Shown here: one piece after another, positions 33,647 through 46,889 of the stretch
How the letters are laid out: the number at the start of each line of letters is the position of its first letter
How positions within the stretch are numbered: position 1 is the stretch's first letter
Assembly (NCBI GenBank): GCA_946122785.1
Contig: CAMGYJ010000005.1
Coordinates: forward strand, 35,454,002-35,518,001
Direction: 5' to 3'
DNA: 64,000 bases
DNA from: Linum tenue
Lineage: Eukaryota; Streptophyta; Magnoliopsida; Malpighiales; Linaceae
Translations under genes and position numbers: made by a program
The notes under the pieces: generated by a model
What the model saw: only the letters and a program-made list of their open reading frames with translations
Told to the model about the DNA's origin: nothing
The model's database searches: none

Positions 33647-36600
33647 TTATCGCCTCTGGAAATGAAAGAACTTGATGGAGAAGGCGAAGATGAAAGCAAA
33701 GAGAGCTGCAAATCCGGCAACCACAGCTGCAACCACTCCCAAGAAATCGTGTCTGAACCCGAAGTAGCCCCGCACGAAATCTGTGACTCTGTCGCCAGTA
33801 TCAAGTCTAGTTTCAACATCTCCATATTGGGAGTCAACCAACCCATATAATGTCCATGCTACCGGAGACGCCCATGCGTACCATCTCCACCACACTGGCA
33901 TCCGCTGTTGGATTACAAAAATGCAAACAAAATTGAACACCAAATCCACGAAAAAGGGTTCTTAATGGGAAAGGGGTTCATACGAAAAATTTCATGGGAA
34001 AAAGAAGCAACTTAACTGGTCGTGGAACGATGAATCCAGAGAATAAGTTCCAAAGGGAGTAAAATGCAGATGAAACAATGGAGGCAATGTGGTGGTTCGG
34101 TGTCACGGCTACAGCCATCATTCCGTAGTACGTGAAGTATAGCAATGTGAAGTAGATGAAGAATATATACCAGAAGAACTTAGCGGCGGTCCATTCAAAC
34201 CCAATCATCGAGTATACTAAGAGGCCATAAACAAGAGCTTGAGAGAACACATACGGGATCTCAATCAGCACCTGAAGCCAAATAATAAAAAAAAAGAAAG
34301 TAAAACAACGAGTAACCCGATTACCCGACTACATTAAGCAGTCACAAAATGTGAGGGAAACTTTACTTGTGCATAGGCATAAGGCAAGGCAGAATACATT
34401 CCAGCTGCTCTTTCTCTATAAAACACACTTCTTTCAATGGCCACCATAGGTTGCACAGAAGATGAATTTTGGACTCCAAGAAAGATCACTGCCGCGTACA
34501 TTGATCCCATTGCATTGAACAAATCTTGTCTCTTTGATCTATAGCAAAAAGAAATCAAGGATGGTATATGAGATCTTTGATAGAGATACAAGATCTCAAT
34601 TATTGTTCGTCATATACACTTACGTTTTGGAGCCAAGATTCCAGAACATTGTCCCGAACATCAATGCTATGGCGATGGTGAAGAGAAACCTTACAGCAGT
34701 ATATTGTGGATTTCGCCAGTATGATAAGTACTGCTTCCAAAAGCAAGCGACACATTGATTGACGAATGACTGTGAGTATTTTGTAGAAAAGTGCAAATCC
34801 TTTGAACCTGGGGCAGGTGTGCTTAGTTCTGCAATAAGTGCCTTGTTTCTCCTGAAAAGAAGAAGATGACATGTTGTGTTTCTAAGACATAAGTTTGATT
34901 TCTCACTTTCTTATAAGCGAAAGATTTAATCTCATATTAAATTTGATAGATTACCTATAAAGGTCTGAGTTTCTATAGGTAGCAGCAAAGTCAATTCCTT
35001 GTTCTGATTCTTGTGCTGAACTTGTAACTTCTAACATCCAGTTTGCAGGATTTGAGCCATCAGTGATTTTGGGGACTCTTTCAATATCCTGGACATAATG
35101 AAAAGCTTTAATACGAAATAATGAAAATACTAATGAAGTGAAAAGTTTAGTGATTTTTTTTTGTTATGCAACCTCAAAGTAGTTGATTAGGTGGCTGGAA
35201 TGACGGCCAAGAGGCCCTACATACAACTCTTGACCTCCTCTCTTTAGTAGATAGAGCTGCATTGCCAAACAAGTCAGGTACATCAAAATGACAAAATTAG
35301 AAACTACAAAGAGAATAGGTAGTAAATAACTAAAGTTACTTTCTTACTTCATCAAAAGTTTCAAAAATGTCGATGCTTGGTTGATGTATAGTGCACACTA
35401 CTGTCCTCCCAGTATCCACGGTGTTCCTGACGGCTCTCATGACAATGGCAGCAGCTCTTGCATCTAAGCCCGAAGTCGGCTCATCCATGAAGATGATAGA
35501 AGGGTTTGCCACTAGCTCAACTGCAATGGTTAGTCTCTTGCGTTGCTCTGTTGAAAGACCATTCACACCAGGTAATCCAACCAATGCCTGCCTCAATGGC
35601 TTCATTTCAATAAGCTGCATCACTTCCTCCACGAACATCTGTAGACAATATTGTAAATTAGCTTGTCCATGCAAATTTCATAAATAAATATTTGTCACCA
35701 TTACTTTACCTTTCTAGTTTCAGCGTTCACCTCTACAGGTAACCGTAGCCAAGCGGAGTAGAGCAATGACTCGTAGACTGTGACATGTGGAGAATGTATA
35801 TCATTTTGCTCACAATAGCCAGAAATTCTTGCAAAGGTTTCTTGTTTCTTACGATAACCTGAAACTGTGATGTTTCCCTCAATATATCCACCGGTTTTCC
35901 TACCAGCTAGGACATCCATTAGAGTGGTTTTACCGGCACCACTAGCACCCATTAATGCCGTTAAAACACCAGGCCTAAACGTACCACTCACACCCTTCAA
36001 AAGCTCCAATCTGTCTTCAGCAACACCTTCAATTTTCATTTCCTTTGCAGTACATGAAAAATAATTCCAACCTTTAGTTTTGGATTGATCTTAAGATGGT
36101 GGCATATGTTTTTCTTCTTAGATTCTTGGAAATTATCTTACCTGGGGCATGTCCACAGAGTACTTAACATCATCAAATGTGAGGCAGTATGGCTCAAATG
36201 GAAGAACCATTCCCTTTTTTGTGGGTGGAGTCTTAATTCCTTCTTCACCACCTTCACTATTGGACAACTCACCAACTACTCCGGGTTTATCTGCTCCATC
36301 ATTTTGAGAATCCTCCAGCACTATAGTTTGAGATTTCTTGAAGGCTACAAAGACCACAAAATGGATTATAATGTGTCGTCTCCAAGGAAAGAAATTCTGA
36401 ACTTGGAAATGAAGAATTTACTCACGGCTAAGGAAAGTGAGAGCTAGAGTGAAACACAAGTTGAATATTAGTACAAATCCAACTAGAGCCCCTGCTCCTA
36501 TCCAATACCAATATGCATGAGGGAAAAATCCACGAGACTTCAAAACTTGAACTCCAAGAGATTCAGTCGAGTTAGGTAGAATCTGTCAAAACCAAAAGCA

Positions 36601-39600
36601 TATGCTCATTAGCTTGGTTTCTTAAAAAAAATATACAAAAACTCCGAGGGGTAATAATAATATTACCTTGCTCCAACTCCTTCCAAGGAACTCATTAGCC
36701 ACTATTGCATTCTGTCCATACATCATTGGTGAGATCCAATAACTCCAAATCCACCATTTCTTTATGTTTTCTGTCGAAATTATGTAAAAGGAAACAATCA
36801 ACAGATCAAGAACATGTTTTTCCTGGAAAAAGTTGAAATTTATAAATAAGACGAAAGACAAAACAAAACACCTCTTGACAAGACAAAGCCACCAGATGCA
36901 AAGAGTGAAAGCAGTGCAAACGATCCAAATGTATTGGCAACAATCATAGTCCTTCCTGATGCAGCAATAAACCGGAACAAGGCTGAAGCCATTTGGCTCA
37001 CAAGACATAGCAAAAGATATTGCTTGAACAACCTGCATATAGCTTTTATAAGATTTCTCAGTTGTGACAAGAACTTAGTTTAGCTCAGTAGGGTTATTCA
37101 AGCAGGTGTGTATAAAATGTTGTTCTGACCTTCCTGCATTTGGATCATATCCAATCACATAATATGTAAGAAACACCCAAGAACCAGCTTCGATTAACGT
37201 GATTGGAAATTTAAGGATCCATGGGGGAAGAGAATACGCCCATCCAGGATAGAACAAGAGATCCCTTTGCTTGTAAAACACATGAAGCCTTGCAATGGTC
37301 ATGGAGATCTCAGCCATGCTATTGAACATGAAAGCATTCACCGTGTAGAATAAAGCCCCAAGGTAAATTCCACCATCAATGATTGAATCTCGATGCATCT
37401 CGGTCCGAAGAAAGAGTGTCATGGCCACTAGTCCCATGAATATAAGCTTGAGAGCATGAAGAAATAAGCAATCAAAATAAAAAAAATAATTCCCAATAAC
37501 AGAGTGAGTAGATAATCATAGTATATCCTTCTAACTCACTTGTGCAAACTTAAAGATGTAGACGAATGAGTTTCTCTTCATGAGCAGCAACTCTCTCGCG
37601 AAGCAAGATTTGAATAGCTCCATTTTCCCAACGCCATATACCTTTGTTGTCAATGCTGCAGGGTGACTCCTCTTCTTGTCAAATGGAGACGAAAGCTCTT
37701 GCTCTAGCATCGTCCCCACGTGGAATGACTGAAATGCCTCTGCAAATTCTTTAGCATTGACAAACCTGTATGGATTTTCCTTTTTCATCCAGTACTGCTG
37801 TTGATCTTGCTTTGATGTCACCTGTAATTAAGTGCATTTCATTTTGTGATCCAAGTAATATAATAATATAAACTATCATAGCTTATTTTCTTAGTTGCTT
37901 ACTTCTTGTAGGAAATCAGCAGAACCTTTCCTTGAAGGACACTTGAATCCCATTTGTTCAAAGAAATCAAGCACGTATTCCCTAGGTCCTTGATATACAA
38001 TGTAGCCATCCGATAGAAGAATAACGTTGTCGAACAGATCGTAGGTTTCGGGTGTTGGCTGCAGAAGGGAGATTACAGCTGTTCCATCAAGAATATGAAT
38101 GTAATGCTTTAGTGACTTGACAATTTGAAAAGTTGTTGAGCTGTCCAAGCCTGTGGATATCTCATCCATGAACAATGCATTTGCAGGTCCCACCAACATT
38201 TCACCTGCAATTTCATTAGCAGATGTGCATATGAATTATCATCGGTTCAAAATGTAAACAAATATCATTAAGTTCATGCTTCTTTCGGAAGAAAACTAAT
38301 TAACTAGGATTTTGTACCCGTTGTGACACGCTTTCTTTGTCCTCCAGAGATACCTCTGATCATGTCATTCCCTACCATGATATCTGCACAGCTTTCTAGT
38401 CCTAAAACCTGCGTGAAAAGACATGCATTGGCATACTAGAAAAAAACCATAACATGGAATTTGAATTGTACAATGTTATAATTTCTTAATATGACTCACC
38501 TTTATGACGTAATCTGTTATCACATTCGTTTCTTGACCCTCGGTCGCTATAGCCTTCACAAGTACATAAATGTTATGCTGGAACAATAGAAAATGACTAT
38601 TATTATGATGAATATATAGTAAGCATTCCCTTCACCTTCATGAACACATCAATATCTGGATCAGGTTGGATGTTTGATTCCTTTTCTCTTCTCGATAGCT
38701 CAATTAACTTCTCTATTCAAACTCAATCGTGCAAGAGCTCATGAATTTCACGATCAAAACGATCCAAAGCGATAACTTAAGGACAAGAAAAGAAAAAGCA
38801 TACCATAACGGTGTCCAACACCTTGGCTTCTTGCTGAGAAGGCTAAGGTTTCCCTTACAGTCATTTCTCCTATATGGACATCATCTTGGCAGATATATGC
38901 AGCTGTCCTTTGGGGAACAAATTCACTCATCTCATGGCCATTGTAAGTCACGTTCCCAGAAACCTAGACGAAATCTCCAAATAATTTCGATTTATTGAAA
39001 GAAAATGTCTTTGGAGGGTTCAATTGCAATTAGGAAAGACCAATGACTCAAACCACCAAAACTAAATTGCACCTTGAGAGTGGGATCAAGCTTTCCAGCC
39101 AATGCCAATAACAGAGTGGTTTTCCCAGCACCTGGAGGACCCAGAAGCAATGTAATCCTGTGGAGCAACCCAATTCAAGATTAGGGGTTGAAAGGTTTTT
39201 TCCCCCTACTAATCAACAACTGAAAACAGTGGTCGTTAGAGGAATTTTCTTTTTATTTACTTACTGTGATGGTCTGACGATTCCACTGACATTGTTGAGG
39301 ATGGAGATTTGCTTTTTCCCATTGGAAAAGATATGTAGACAACTGAACAAGCCCTTCAAATAGCAAGGAAAAGACTAGGGTTTTTTACTACGAGTAGGCA
39401 TAAATATGGCAGTAAAAAAGTACAATCGATTATCATGAGGGAAATTCTCACCTCGAATATACTGAGGAAGAAGTTGAAGAAAGTTGGCAACGCCCTGCTC
39501 CCTACATGAGCTTCTGCTTCGATATTCAGATGCTCAAATCGGACTTCGGTGGTGGGAAGCTTGATTCCCACTCTGCAGCACGAAACAAAAGTCAATTGAG

Positions 39601-40860
39601 TGAAACGTTAAAGTGTATATTCGAACTCTTTAAATATATATCATGGATCCATTATTAATATATATATATATATATTATTATAGGTGAAGAACCTCTCCAT
39701 ATATTTGAATCCAGTTAATTAGTATTGAATTAAATATTAGAATTGCATAACGACATAGAATTAATGTCTTAATTTCGTAAGATAATTTTAGTGTAGGTAT
39801 AATCTAAAACTGTACCATAACATTGAATGTACAATTTCAAGTTGTACCATAAAGGTAAAAACCTATAGCATCAATACTATATAGTATTGTAAAATTCCTC
39901 ATAATAGTATTGTAAAATTCCTCATAATGAAAGATATATGAATTCCGGGCCGAAGAGGAATTTTACAATGCTTTAAAGCATTTGTGCTTTAGTTTTTGCT
40001 TTTATGGTACAACTTGTACTTATATTTTTAACGTTATGGTACAACTTTAGGTTGTACCTATACTCTTTTGTAAAATCTCTTTATAGTACAAACAAAAGTT
40101 ATACATTTAAATTATGGTACAACTTGAAGAGTTGAAGTTGTACCACAACATAAAAGTCAAATTCCCATATGGTACGACTTAAAGTTGTATTTTAAAGTAT
40201 CAATACTTTAAAGCAGAGTAGAAGTGCTCACGAGACCTAATCTAGTAAAATAAAATTAAGAAATTTCCCTAATTTCTCTGTCACCCACGCACTGTCACAG
40301 TGAACCACCGCGAGGGAATAATATCAGGTTTGTTGGGACAAATCAGTTTCCCCACATGACATCACAAATTTATTTATCTATGCATTCAATTAATTGATTT
40401 CTGACGATTTCATCAGAATATTATTAACCCCAAGTGTAAGCAGTTGAAAAAAAAAAAAAAAGTGTAACCGGTTTCAATCTTGATATTATTAACTCAATTA
40501 TTAGTATTACCTGTCGATGCGATCTCTAAGCTTGAGAAGGAACTTCTCGTTGTCCTCTTGGGGGACTTTGACCAGCCGGTCCACCAGCTCCTTCCGCTGC
40601 TTGAAGCCGAGGTGGTCCACGTCGATCTCCGCGGCGGCGCCGCCGTCCGGAGTGGTGAGGAGGCCCTTTTTCAGGCGACTGTAAGTGGGGAGCTTTTCCA
40701 GCGCTGCCCACTTGAGAGCTTCCTCGTCGTCCTCTTTTTCCCGCGAAGGCGTCGGGAAAGCTTCATTATCGCTGATGGCATTGTTGTTGTTGGTCCATAT
40801 CGAAGACCCTCCTCCGCCCAGCAAGAAGCTTCCAGCTCTGTAGATATCATCAGTCTCCAT
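33647..40860 (-). CDS. PDR-type ABCG transporter (ABCG40/PDR1-like)
   Basis: Full-size half-reversed transporter, (NBD-TMD)x2. I traced 23 exons on the minus strand: 40860-40511, 39572-39452, 39353-39265, 39157-39073, 38963-38804, 38712-38636, 38577-38500, 38408-38318, 38204-37903, 37821-37540, 37446-37130, 37032-36872, 36770-36667, 36582-36426, 36344-36142, 36042-35710, 35638-35348, 35256-35173, 35088-34955, 34851-34624, 34538-34367, 34271-34017, 33904-33647. All joins keep frame, giving 1443 residues, the normal PDR length. NBD1 has Walker A GPPGAGKT (about 192), signature GISGGQRKR and Walker B LFMDE. NBD2 has GASGAGKT (about 891), signature LSTEQRKR (about 998) and [11 protein letters not shown]. 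The linker [20 protein letters not shown] and overall wording are closest to the ABCG40/NpPDR1 group, whose members move terpenoids or abscisic acid across the plasma membrane. The substrate cannot be read from sequence. Confidence 0.95.
39795..40229. mobile_element. Two partial/whole copies of a GTACAACTT MITE in ABCG intron 1
   Basis: 39955-40229 is a copy of the element at 56738-57050: it begins GAGGAATTTTACAATGC and ends AGTAGAAGTGCTC, and has many palindromic GTACAACTT/AAGTTGTAC boxes. 39795-39925 is a partial copy in the opposite orientation, ending in GTAAAATTCCTC, which is present twice. Target duplications are unclear here. The insertion explains most of the unusually long (938-base) first intron. 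Confidence 0.75.
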
Positions 40861-40955
40861 TTGTTAGCTATGGTGCAGAAGATCAAAGAGGAAGGATATA
40901 TGAGTGTTTGTCTCACGAGGAAGTGAGGGGGAATGGGGGCGGCGGGGTAGAGAGG

Positions 40956-40961
40956 TATATA
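40956..40961 (-). promoter_or_regulatory. TATA box of the ABCG gene
   Basis: On the minus strand GCATATATACCTC lies about 96 bases upstream of the ATG at 40860, a normal plant spacing. Confidence 0.7.
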
Positions 40962-42544
40962 TGCTGTTCTTAAAAAAAAAAGGTGATGGTGTGAGCCACG
41001 AACTGCACGTTGACTAACAGCTTTGTTTAGGTTTTGTGATTAGCAGTATGTTTTTGTCATGAGGTAGAAATGTTAATTTAGTAGGATGATTAGTAAAGGT
41101 AAGTTCCCGACTTTTACTTTTATCTCTAAACTCTGTGATATGTTTAATATTACGTTAATAGTAATAAAATATATGAAATTTATTAATACATGTGTTATAT
41201 GAGTTTTATACATGTGAGCCATCAACGACGGAAAAAAAAGAGGGTTTGAAAACAGTCTGAAAACAAAACGCATAAAATACTTACGTCCATCTACTCGCAG
41301 AGTTTTTGCTAACTATGATTACCAGTATCCAATGCTTCACTCAAACTCAGCTAATTAAGAAGAGTAATTTTCCTCGTTGATTTGAAAATAGCCACAAAGA
41401 GGGTCATGAGAATTAGAGATGTTGATTTTGCTCAAATTCATTAATATCTTACCCATAATCAATGAATTTGGATAAAATTACATGGAAAATAATGGATTTG
41501 ATTGGAATGCCTCGCCTCATAGACATATTCAGATCCACATTGCTAGTTAATTGGAACTTAATCTAAAAATTGACTTAATTAGTTTCTATTTTTCAATATC
41601 TTTGTCAATTAATATTTGCGTTTGGGCTGTCGGTGAGATGTGAAGTCAAGGAATTAGGAGAGCTTGCCGGTCGGGGGCAAGACGTCAAAGCAAAACTCCA
41701 AGACTCTGCACCAATATTTTTATTGGAAAGAATGAAACCATTCCGTTATTTAGAAGCAACAGAAGCAAACTTCCAGGCTGCAAGGCCTGCAGCTGGGTGG
41801 TTTCCTCTCATTTACAATAACAATAATAATGATGACATTATCTCCAGAGATAGAATTAATTAAGAAAGAATCCGTGGCAGAATCAACTCAGAGACAAGCA
41901 TGATTAGGAGTTAGGACCTGTTTGTTTGAACTCCTATTCTGACTTTTCTTCAGTTCCCTTGCATATGCCAAAGGAATCTGCCTACCTCATGGCTTTGCCC
42001 CTAAACCCCGTAGGCCTCTCTATTATTAATTTATACTAGCTTCTTACACGACCTGTTGGCGGAAGAGTTTCATTATCATTTATATCAATTGATTTTTCGA
42101 TATGCTTAAACTCTTTTGAATCTTCTTGATTTTTCATACTCTCACTTCATAAGCGAGTATGCGATATACTTATATTAAAAATTCTCAATACTTAACACAC
42201 TTCTCTAATCACAAATCATGTCGTGAAGGTTTATCACATCCATTTAGGATAACATATCAAGATTTTTCAGCCAAGACATTCAGATTTATTATATTATAAA
42301 AAAATTAACAATTCATGATTCTCGAGTTAAGATAATCTCTCAACCAATTATTGAAAGTTCACATTATTGGATAAAGATACTTAATTAGTGGATAAATTTT
42401 ATCTATCCGATAAACCGTGTCTACAATGCACAAGGATTTTAGGTGCATTTAAAACAACATATCGTTTGTATAATTAATCTATAATTTTTTTAAAAAAATT
42501 TGATTTTTTTAATAAAGCTTTTTAAAAATTCATACAACAATTAT
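40962..42544. other. ABCG upstream region and spacer
   Basis: AT-rich. The 76-codon plus-strand frame at 41633-41863 matches no family I know. No repeat boundary recognised. Confidence 0.45.
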
Positions 42545-42559
42545 GACATTTTGGTACTT

Positions 42560-43500
42560 CTCGACCATTCGACCTTGGTCACACTGATCTCTGGGGACCC
42601 TCACCTGTTACTTCTCGGATTGGATTTTGGTACTTTGCCTTGTTCGTGGATCATATGACTCGCTATGACTGGATTTTTTTTTTTGCGCCAGAAGTCGGAG
42701 TTGGTTGATCATGCAAAATCATTCGTGCAGATGATAGAGACTCAATTCGAACGCCCAGTGAAGGTCATTAGATCTGATCCTGTGGTGAATTTATTGCCTA
42801 ACCTTTACTCGAGTTCTATGTATCCCAGGGTATCCTGCCTCAACAATCCTGTCCCGGAGTCTCAACAGAACGGTCTAGTGGAAAGGAAGCATCGTCATGT
42901 TCTCGAATTGACACGGGCTATCTTGTTTTAATAGCATGTCCCAAATGGTTTTTGGGTGGAAGTAGTGAGTACTGTTGTTTATCTAATCAATCGCCAGATC
43001 ACGTTTGTTCTGGGTGATCGATCACCTTATCATTGTCTGTACTATAAGCTGCCTGATTATTCCTGTCTCCATGTTTTTGGTTGTGTTTGCTTCGTCTTAC
43101 TTTCCAAGAAGGCGCGACATAAACTGGGTCCCAAGGTTGTTCGGTGTGTTTTTGTGGGTTATAGTAATCAACATAAAGGGTACCTTTGTTATGATCCGGG
43201 TGAAAGAAGAATGCACATTTCGTGTCACATAACCTTTTTGGAGCAGACCATGTATTACAAGGACTCGACAGCTACTTCCCTCTCCTCACTCGATTTCTTG
43301 GTGCCGCTTCCTATTTTTGATTCTCCTACTATTGGCGCTGCACCTGGTAATCCTCCACAGGGTAGGAATCAAGGGAATGATCATCACATTGTAACGCCTC
43401 CTGGAACTCCATCTGGTCACTCGGCCTCCACTTCCTCTTCGGGTTCTTCTTCGAGTCCAACAACTCCTTCCACTGGGTCTTCTTCGAGTGGATCGATGTA
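42560..43500 (+). pseudogene. Ty1/copia retrotransposon fragment (integrase region)
   Basis: Starts within the integrase core (HTDLWGPSPVTSRIGFWYFA, then LFVDHMTRYDW). It continues with a frame change through VIRSDPV and QQNGLVERKHRHVLELTRAI, and then the post-integrase part (VYLINRQ, LHVFGCVCFV, CVFVGYSNQHKGYLCYDPG). In-frame stops and frameshifts are present (42640-42680, 42930). No LTRs, gag, RT or RNase H are nearby, so this is an old internal fragment. Confidence 0.9.
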
Positions 43501-44443
43501 GGCCACGCAGGGCTCTACTTCTAACCAATCAATCATGGTGAGTATGGTCTCACTTATAACCGGTTCATTGTTCCTTATAACATGTACCTATAGTTACGAT
43601 TTCAAGCTCATATAATACCGGTGATAACGAAACAAAGCAAATTGTGGAAAATATTCATAAATTGTACAAGGTAAATACTACTTAAGAGAAAATGGTGCTT
43701 TATATTTGATAATATTTTACAATTAATTTTCTTAATTCGATCAAATGCAGGAGAAGAAAGAAGAGATCATTGGAATACAATAGAGTAAGGAAGAGACAAC
43801 TGAAAATTGATATAGAGGTGATAGTGTCATTAATGAAGTTGAACGCGTTGTTATTGATGGAGACTATGATATGCTCATGGGAGAGGAAACCAAACAAAGC
43901 CAAAAAAATATGCAGTAATTTCTATCAAAGTGGAGTAAATACAAGTGTCATTTGAACAATTTTTTAGGAGTTGGCTCCTTGGTTCTAAGTCTGTCTTTTA
44001 TGTTAAGGATTTTAGCTGATGAAATGGTTAGGATGTTAGTAAATACTATGATGTTAATCCTTTTGAATGTTACCAATTACTAAATAATATGGATTATCTT
44101 ATGCTATCAAATAAAAATGTATTTCGTTTGATTTTTGCTACTCATTATTTTGCGATATGTAAAATGACTCCAACCAATTGGCCAAGTCCATAAAACAACG
44201 AACAAATTGCTATTGTTGTCTATAACAATTATGAAATGCATCCGGCCAACGGGCCGAGTACCATTCTAGTAAGAAGATGATAATATATTCTGCATTCGTA
44301 CTTAACCTTCATCCAGAAATTAAAGAACCGCTAAGTGGAATTTATTAATGGGCCTTAAAATAACATAGAATACATTGAGGGGGAGAAACCACATCTCGAA
44401 TGAACAGCATCTTTCTATCGGAAAACAAAGAACAGAACTAGCA
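43501..44443. other. Intergenic, nothing recognised
   Basis: AT-rich spacer downstream of the copia fragment. Overlapping short frames at 43700-43955 are on both strands and look random. Confidence 0.5.
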
Positions 44444-44822
44444 TTAGCAACAGCCGGCTGGACCGCCGTGTCCGTCTGGTCGTGAATCACTTCCCATAAC
44501 CCCACGCTTGCTCACAATCACAACACCAACCCTCCCATGCTCCTCCGCCATCTTTCCCGCTACAACAGCCAAAAAAAAAACCACAATTAAAACTTCCTTT
44601 AGTTCCGATCTAAGCCTAATTAATACAAAAAACAAAGCCAGCTAGATTGATAAGCAAAGGGTGAATATATATAAACTGACCGAAAGTACCGAGAACTCTG
44701 GCTGCAGCTTCCGCGCCGATGACAAACTTATCACCAGGCGACGTCGAGAAAATGGCAACCAGAAGCAAAGGCATGATGATGTAAATAGCGAGAGAGGTCC
44801 TTCTGCTTTGATGATTAGCCAT
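44444..44822 (-). CDS. Small, probably secreted 85-aa protein, unknown family
   Basis: Minus strand, two exons: 44822-44681 and 44559-44444, joined in frame (split Ala codon) across a 121-base GT-AG intron. The product has 85 residues. The basic start MANHQSRR precedes a hydrophobic stretch (SLAIYIIMPLLLVAIFST, about residues 10-27) that could be a signal peptide or anchor. A mid-region EAAARVLGTF follows, then GVVIVSKRGVMGSDSRPDGH and a tail ending GGPAGCC. The Lys-Arg pair before the Gly/Pro/Cys-rich tail resembles a processing site of plant peptide-hormone precursors. I do not recognise it as CLE, CEP, IDA, PIP or RGF. A good TATA box (44936-44941) lies upstream. It may be a peptide-signal precursor; this is inference. 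Confidence 0.65.
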
Positions 44823-44935
44823 TGGAAAATCCTTATCCTCGCTTCTCCCTCCCCCCCTAGCTATTATCTTAATTTGCTGCTGCTTGTTTAATTGCCGTAC
44901 GTCTAATTGTAGACACAAGAGCGCAGACGGCCCCC

Positions 44936-44941
44936 TTTATA
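44936..44941 (-). promoter_or_regulatory. TATA box of the small secreted-protein gene
   Basis: On the minus strand GCACTATAAAGGGGGCC lies about 115 bases upstream of the ATG at 44822. The strong TATAAA supports the gene being real despite its small size. Confidence 0.7.
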
Positions 44942-45459
44942 GTGCGCCCTTCGGAGCAGAAAGATTCCATAAATATATATATACATACCAACTGAGGAAA
45001 CATCCACGAATTTAAGTGATTGGTGATTAACTGATTATACCTCTACAAATCTCAGGTCGTCTGCAACGTGACATTCACGTCGCTTGCATCGTAGATATAC
45101 ATAGAATATAGTTTAACATATATTTTTGAGTATAAAATAATGAAGTCTCTGCATAAAAATAACCAGTTGTTCATATAAATATTTATGGTGCTTAACTGAA
45201 TGGGGGCTTTAGCCTAAAAATGTCGGGTTCGGTTATTGGGCCTAGGGTCGTTAACAAGACGAGTCGAGTTTTGTTTTGTTTAGGTTTGGTTTGGATCAAT
45301 TATCAACGAGTTAAGTCGAGTTGAGGTCAAGCCGACTCATATATTAAAACATTAACTCTTTATTAAGGTTATGAATTTGGATCGAGCTCGACTCATTTAT
45401 TTTAAATATTAACTAAGCTCTAATTTTTTTTTTTTATAAATGTATGTGTTTGATACATG

Positions 45460-46130
45460 TAGGGGTGGGCATTGGGTGGGTCGGGTGGATTTTGACCATA
45501 AAATGCACCCACCCGCGATTAAATGGATTGATAATTTTTAACCCACCACCCACCCACATTCAGTCTCGGGTTGGGTCAGGTGGATGGTGGATGATTTGGG
45601 TGGGTTTGTGGGTTCACCCACATCACAATGTATATAATATAAAGGAGTCAACTTGACATGATAATAGGCGAAGAGAGTTATCTGGGGAAACAAGAAGATG
45701 AAATAGGGCGAAAAATGTCGAATTAGTTCTTAAAATGGATAGAAATTCTATTATGAAAGAGTTTTCTACAGATTGAGATGATTATCAGGTGCAAGGAACT
45801 AAGAAAAATAATTCCACAAAAGAAAGAGTAGTGATCTAGGCACAAGAACTAGAGGAAAAAATAAGGGAAGAAGAGGGGATCGCTATTTGGAAGGTTGGTT
45901 TTGAGGTTCAAACTCCAGGAGTAGTCCTAGTTTATGTCTAACGTCTCCACTCTCCCCTCTCTAGCGCCGACGACTTTGATATTTTTGCTGTTGGGTTGAG
46001 CGGGTCATCCGCGCACCCACCCACAACCCGGCGGATGGCTCCCAGCGCAACCCGTCACCCACCCATAGACCCACCCACTTAACAAAATTCGGGTCAAATG
46101 CGGGATGATCCGCCCGCATGCCCAGCCCTA
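45460..46130. mobile_element. hAT-like element (TAGGGGTGGGCAT ends)
   Basis: Starts TAGGGGTGGGCATTGGGTGG and ends GCATGCCCAGCCCTA. A perfect 8-bp target duplication GATACATG flanks it (45452-45459, 46131-46138), diagnostic of hAT. Subterminal zones are rich in GGTGGG / CCCACC. The core (45650-45960) is non-coding. Confidence 0.93.
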
Positions 46131-46138
46131 GATACATG

Positions 46139-46812
46139 TGATTAATTGATCTTATGTAATTGTGTATCTAAACAATCTACGATACATAATTTAGCTTTTA
46201 AATTATAAATGAGACATATTTTATCGCATACTCAAAGTCTTAAACATCATATGGAATGAGATATACAGTTTAGCAAACTTATGAATTATCAAGAAGTCAA
46301 CTCATAAGATATATAGATCGATGTGCTCATAAGCAGTCATATGGACTTATTAACCACAATGTTGAGTTATCTCATTACATCAAAATGAGATCGTTCACGA
46401 GTTGAGCTCAATAAACCACTGAGTCGAGTTGGCTCGCGAGCCTCATGAGCTGAACAAGACTAAATTAAGATCGACTTGTTAGTTAACGGGTGAAGATTCA
46501 TACGAAGGCAAGTATTAGCCCGTGGCAAGGACCGTAAGAGTTAAGACCATATCATTTTTTAAAGGATGATATATATTGATTTTTATAGTTAGGTGTTACG
46601 GAAAGAAATTAAACTTAGGACCTCCAGTTAAAAACTACTAGTATTACAATTAGGCAGGCCAATCCCTTATTTGCTCTTTTTTTTTTCTTTTCTTAAACAT
46701 ACTTTTTCAAAATTGATAATGGATAATCAATTATGTATTTAACACCCTTGTTTTTTATGCGTAAAATACTAAAATTAGGGTTAGTAAATTATATTCTATC
46801 AATGAAAAACTT
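46139..46812. other. Intergenic, nothing recognised
   Basis: AT-rich spacer between the hAT element and the CACTA-like terminus. No feature seen. Confidence 0.5.
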
Positions 46813-46889
46813 CACTAAAAGAAAAAAGGCTTTTGCAACCAAAGTATTTGGTCACTAAAAGCACAAAGTTGGTTATAAATACATTTTGA
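46813..46889 (+). mobile_element. CACTA-like terminus
   Basis: CACTAAAAGAAAAAAGGCTT followed by TTGCAACCAAAG resembles the 5' terminal repeat of plant CACTA (En/Spm) elements. Degenerate matching phrases (TTGCAAAC, AACCAATTTTAATTTGGTTG) appear after the nested element, between 48200 and 49030. No transposase or clean 3' end is visible, and the right end may have been disrupted by the hAT MITE at 49043. Confidence 0.45.

Noticed and set aside
36622..37038. 138-codon minus-strand frame reading through an ABCG intron
   Set aside because: It spans an intron between exons 37032-36872 and 36770-36667. The spliced form matches conserved PDR sequence, while the read-through part does not.
33647..40860. 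ABCG locus as a broken pseudogene because it appears as many separate frames
   Set aside because: All 22 introns have GT-AG ends and every join keeps frame to give a normal 1443-aa PDR protein.
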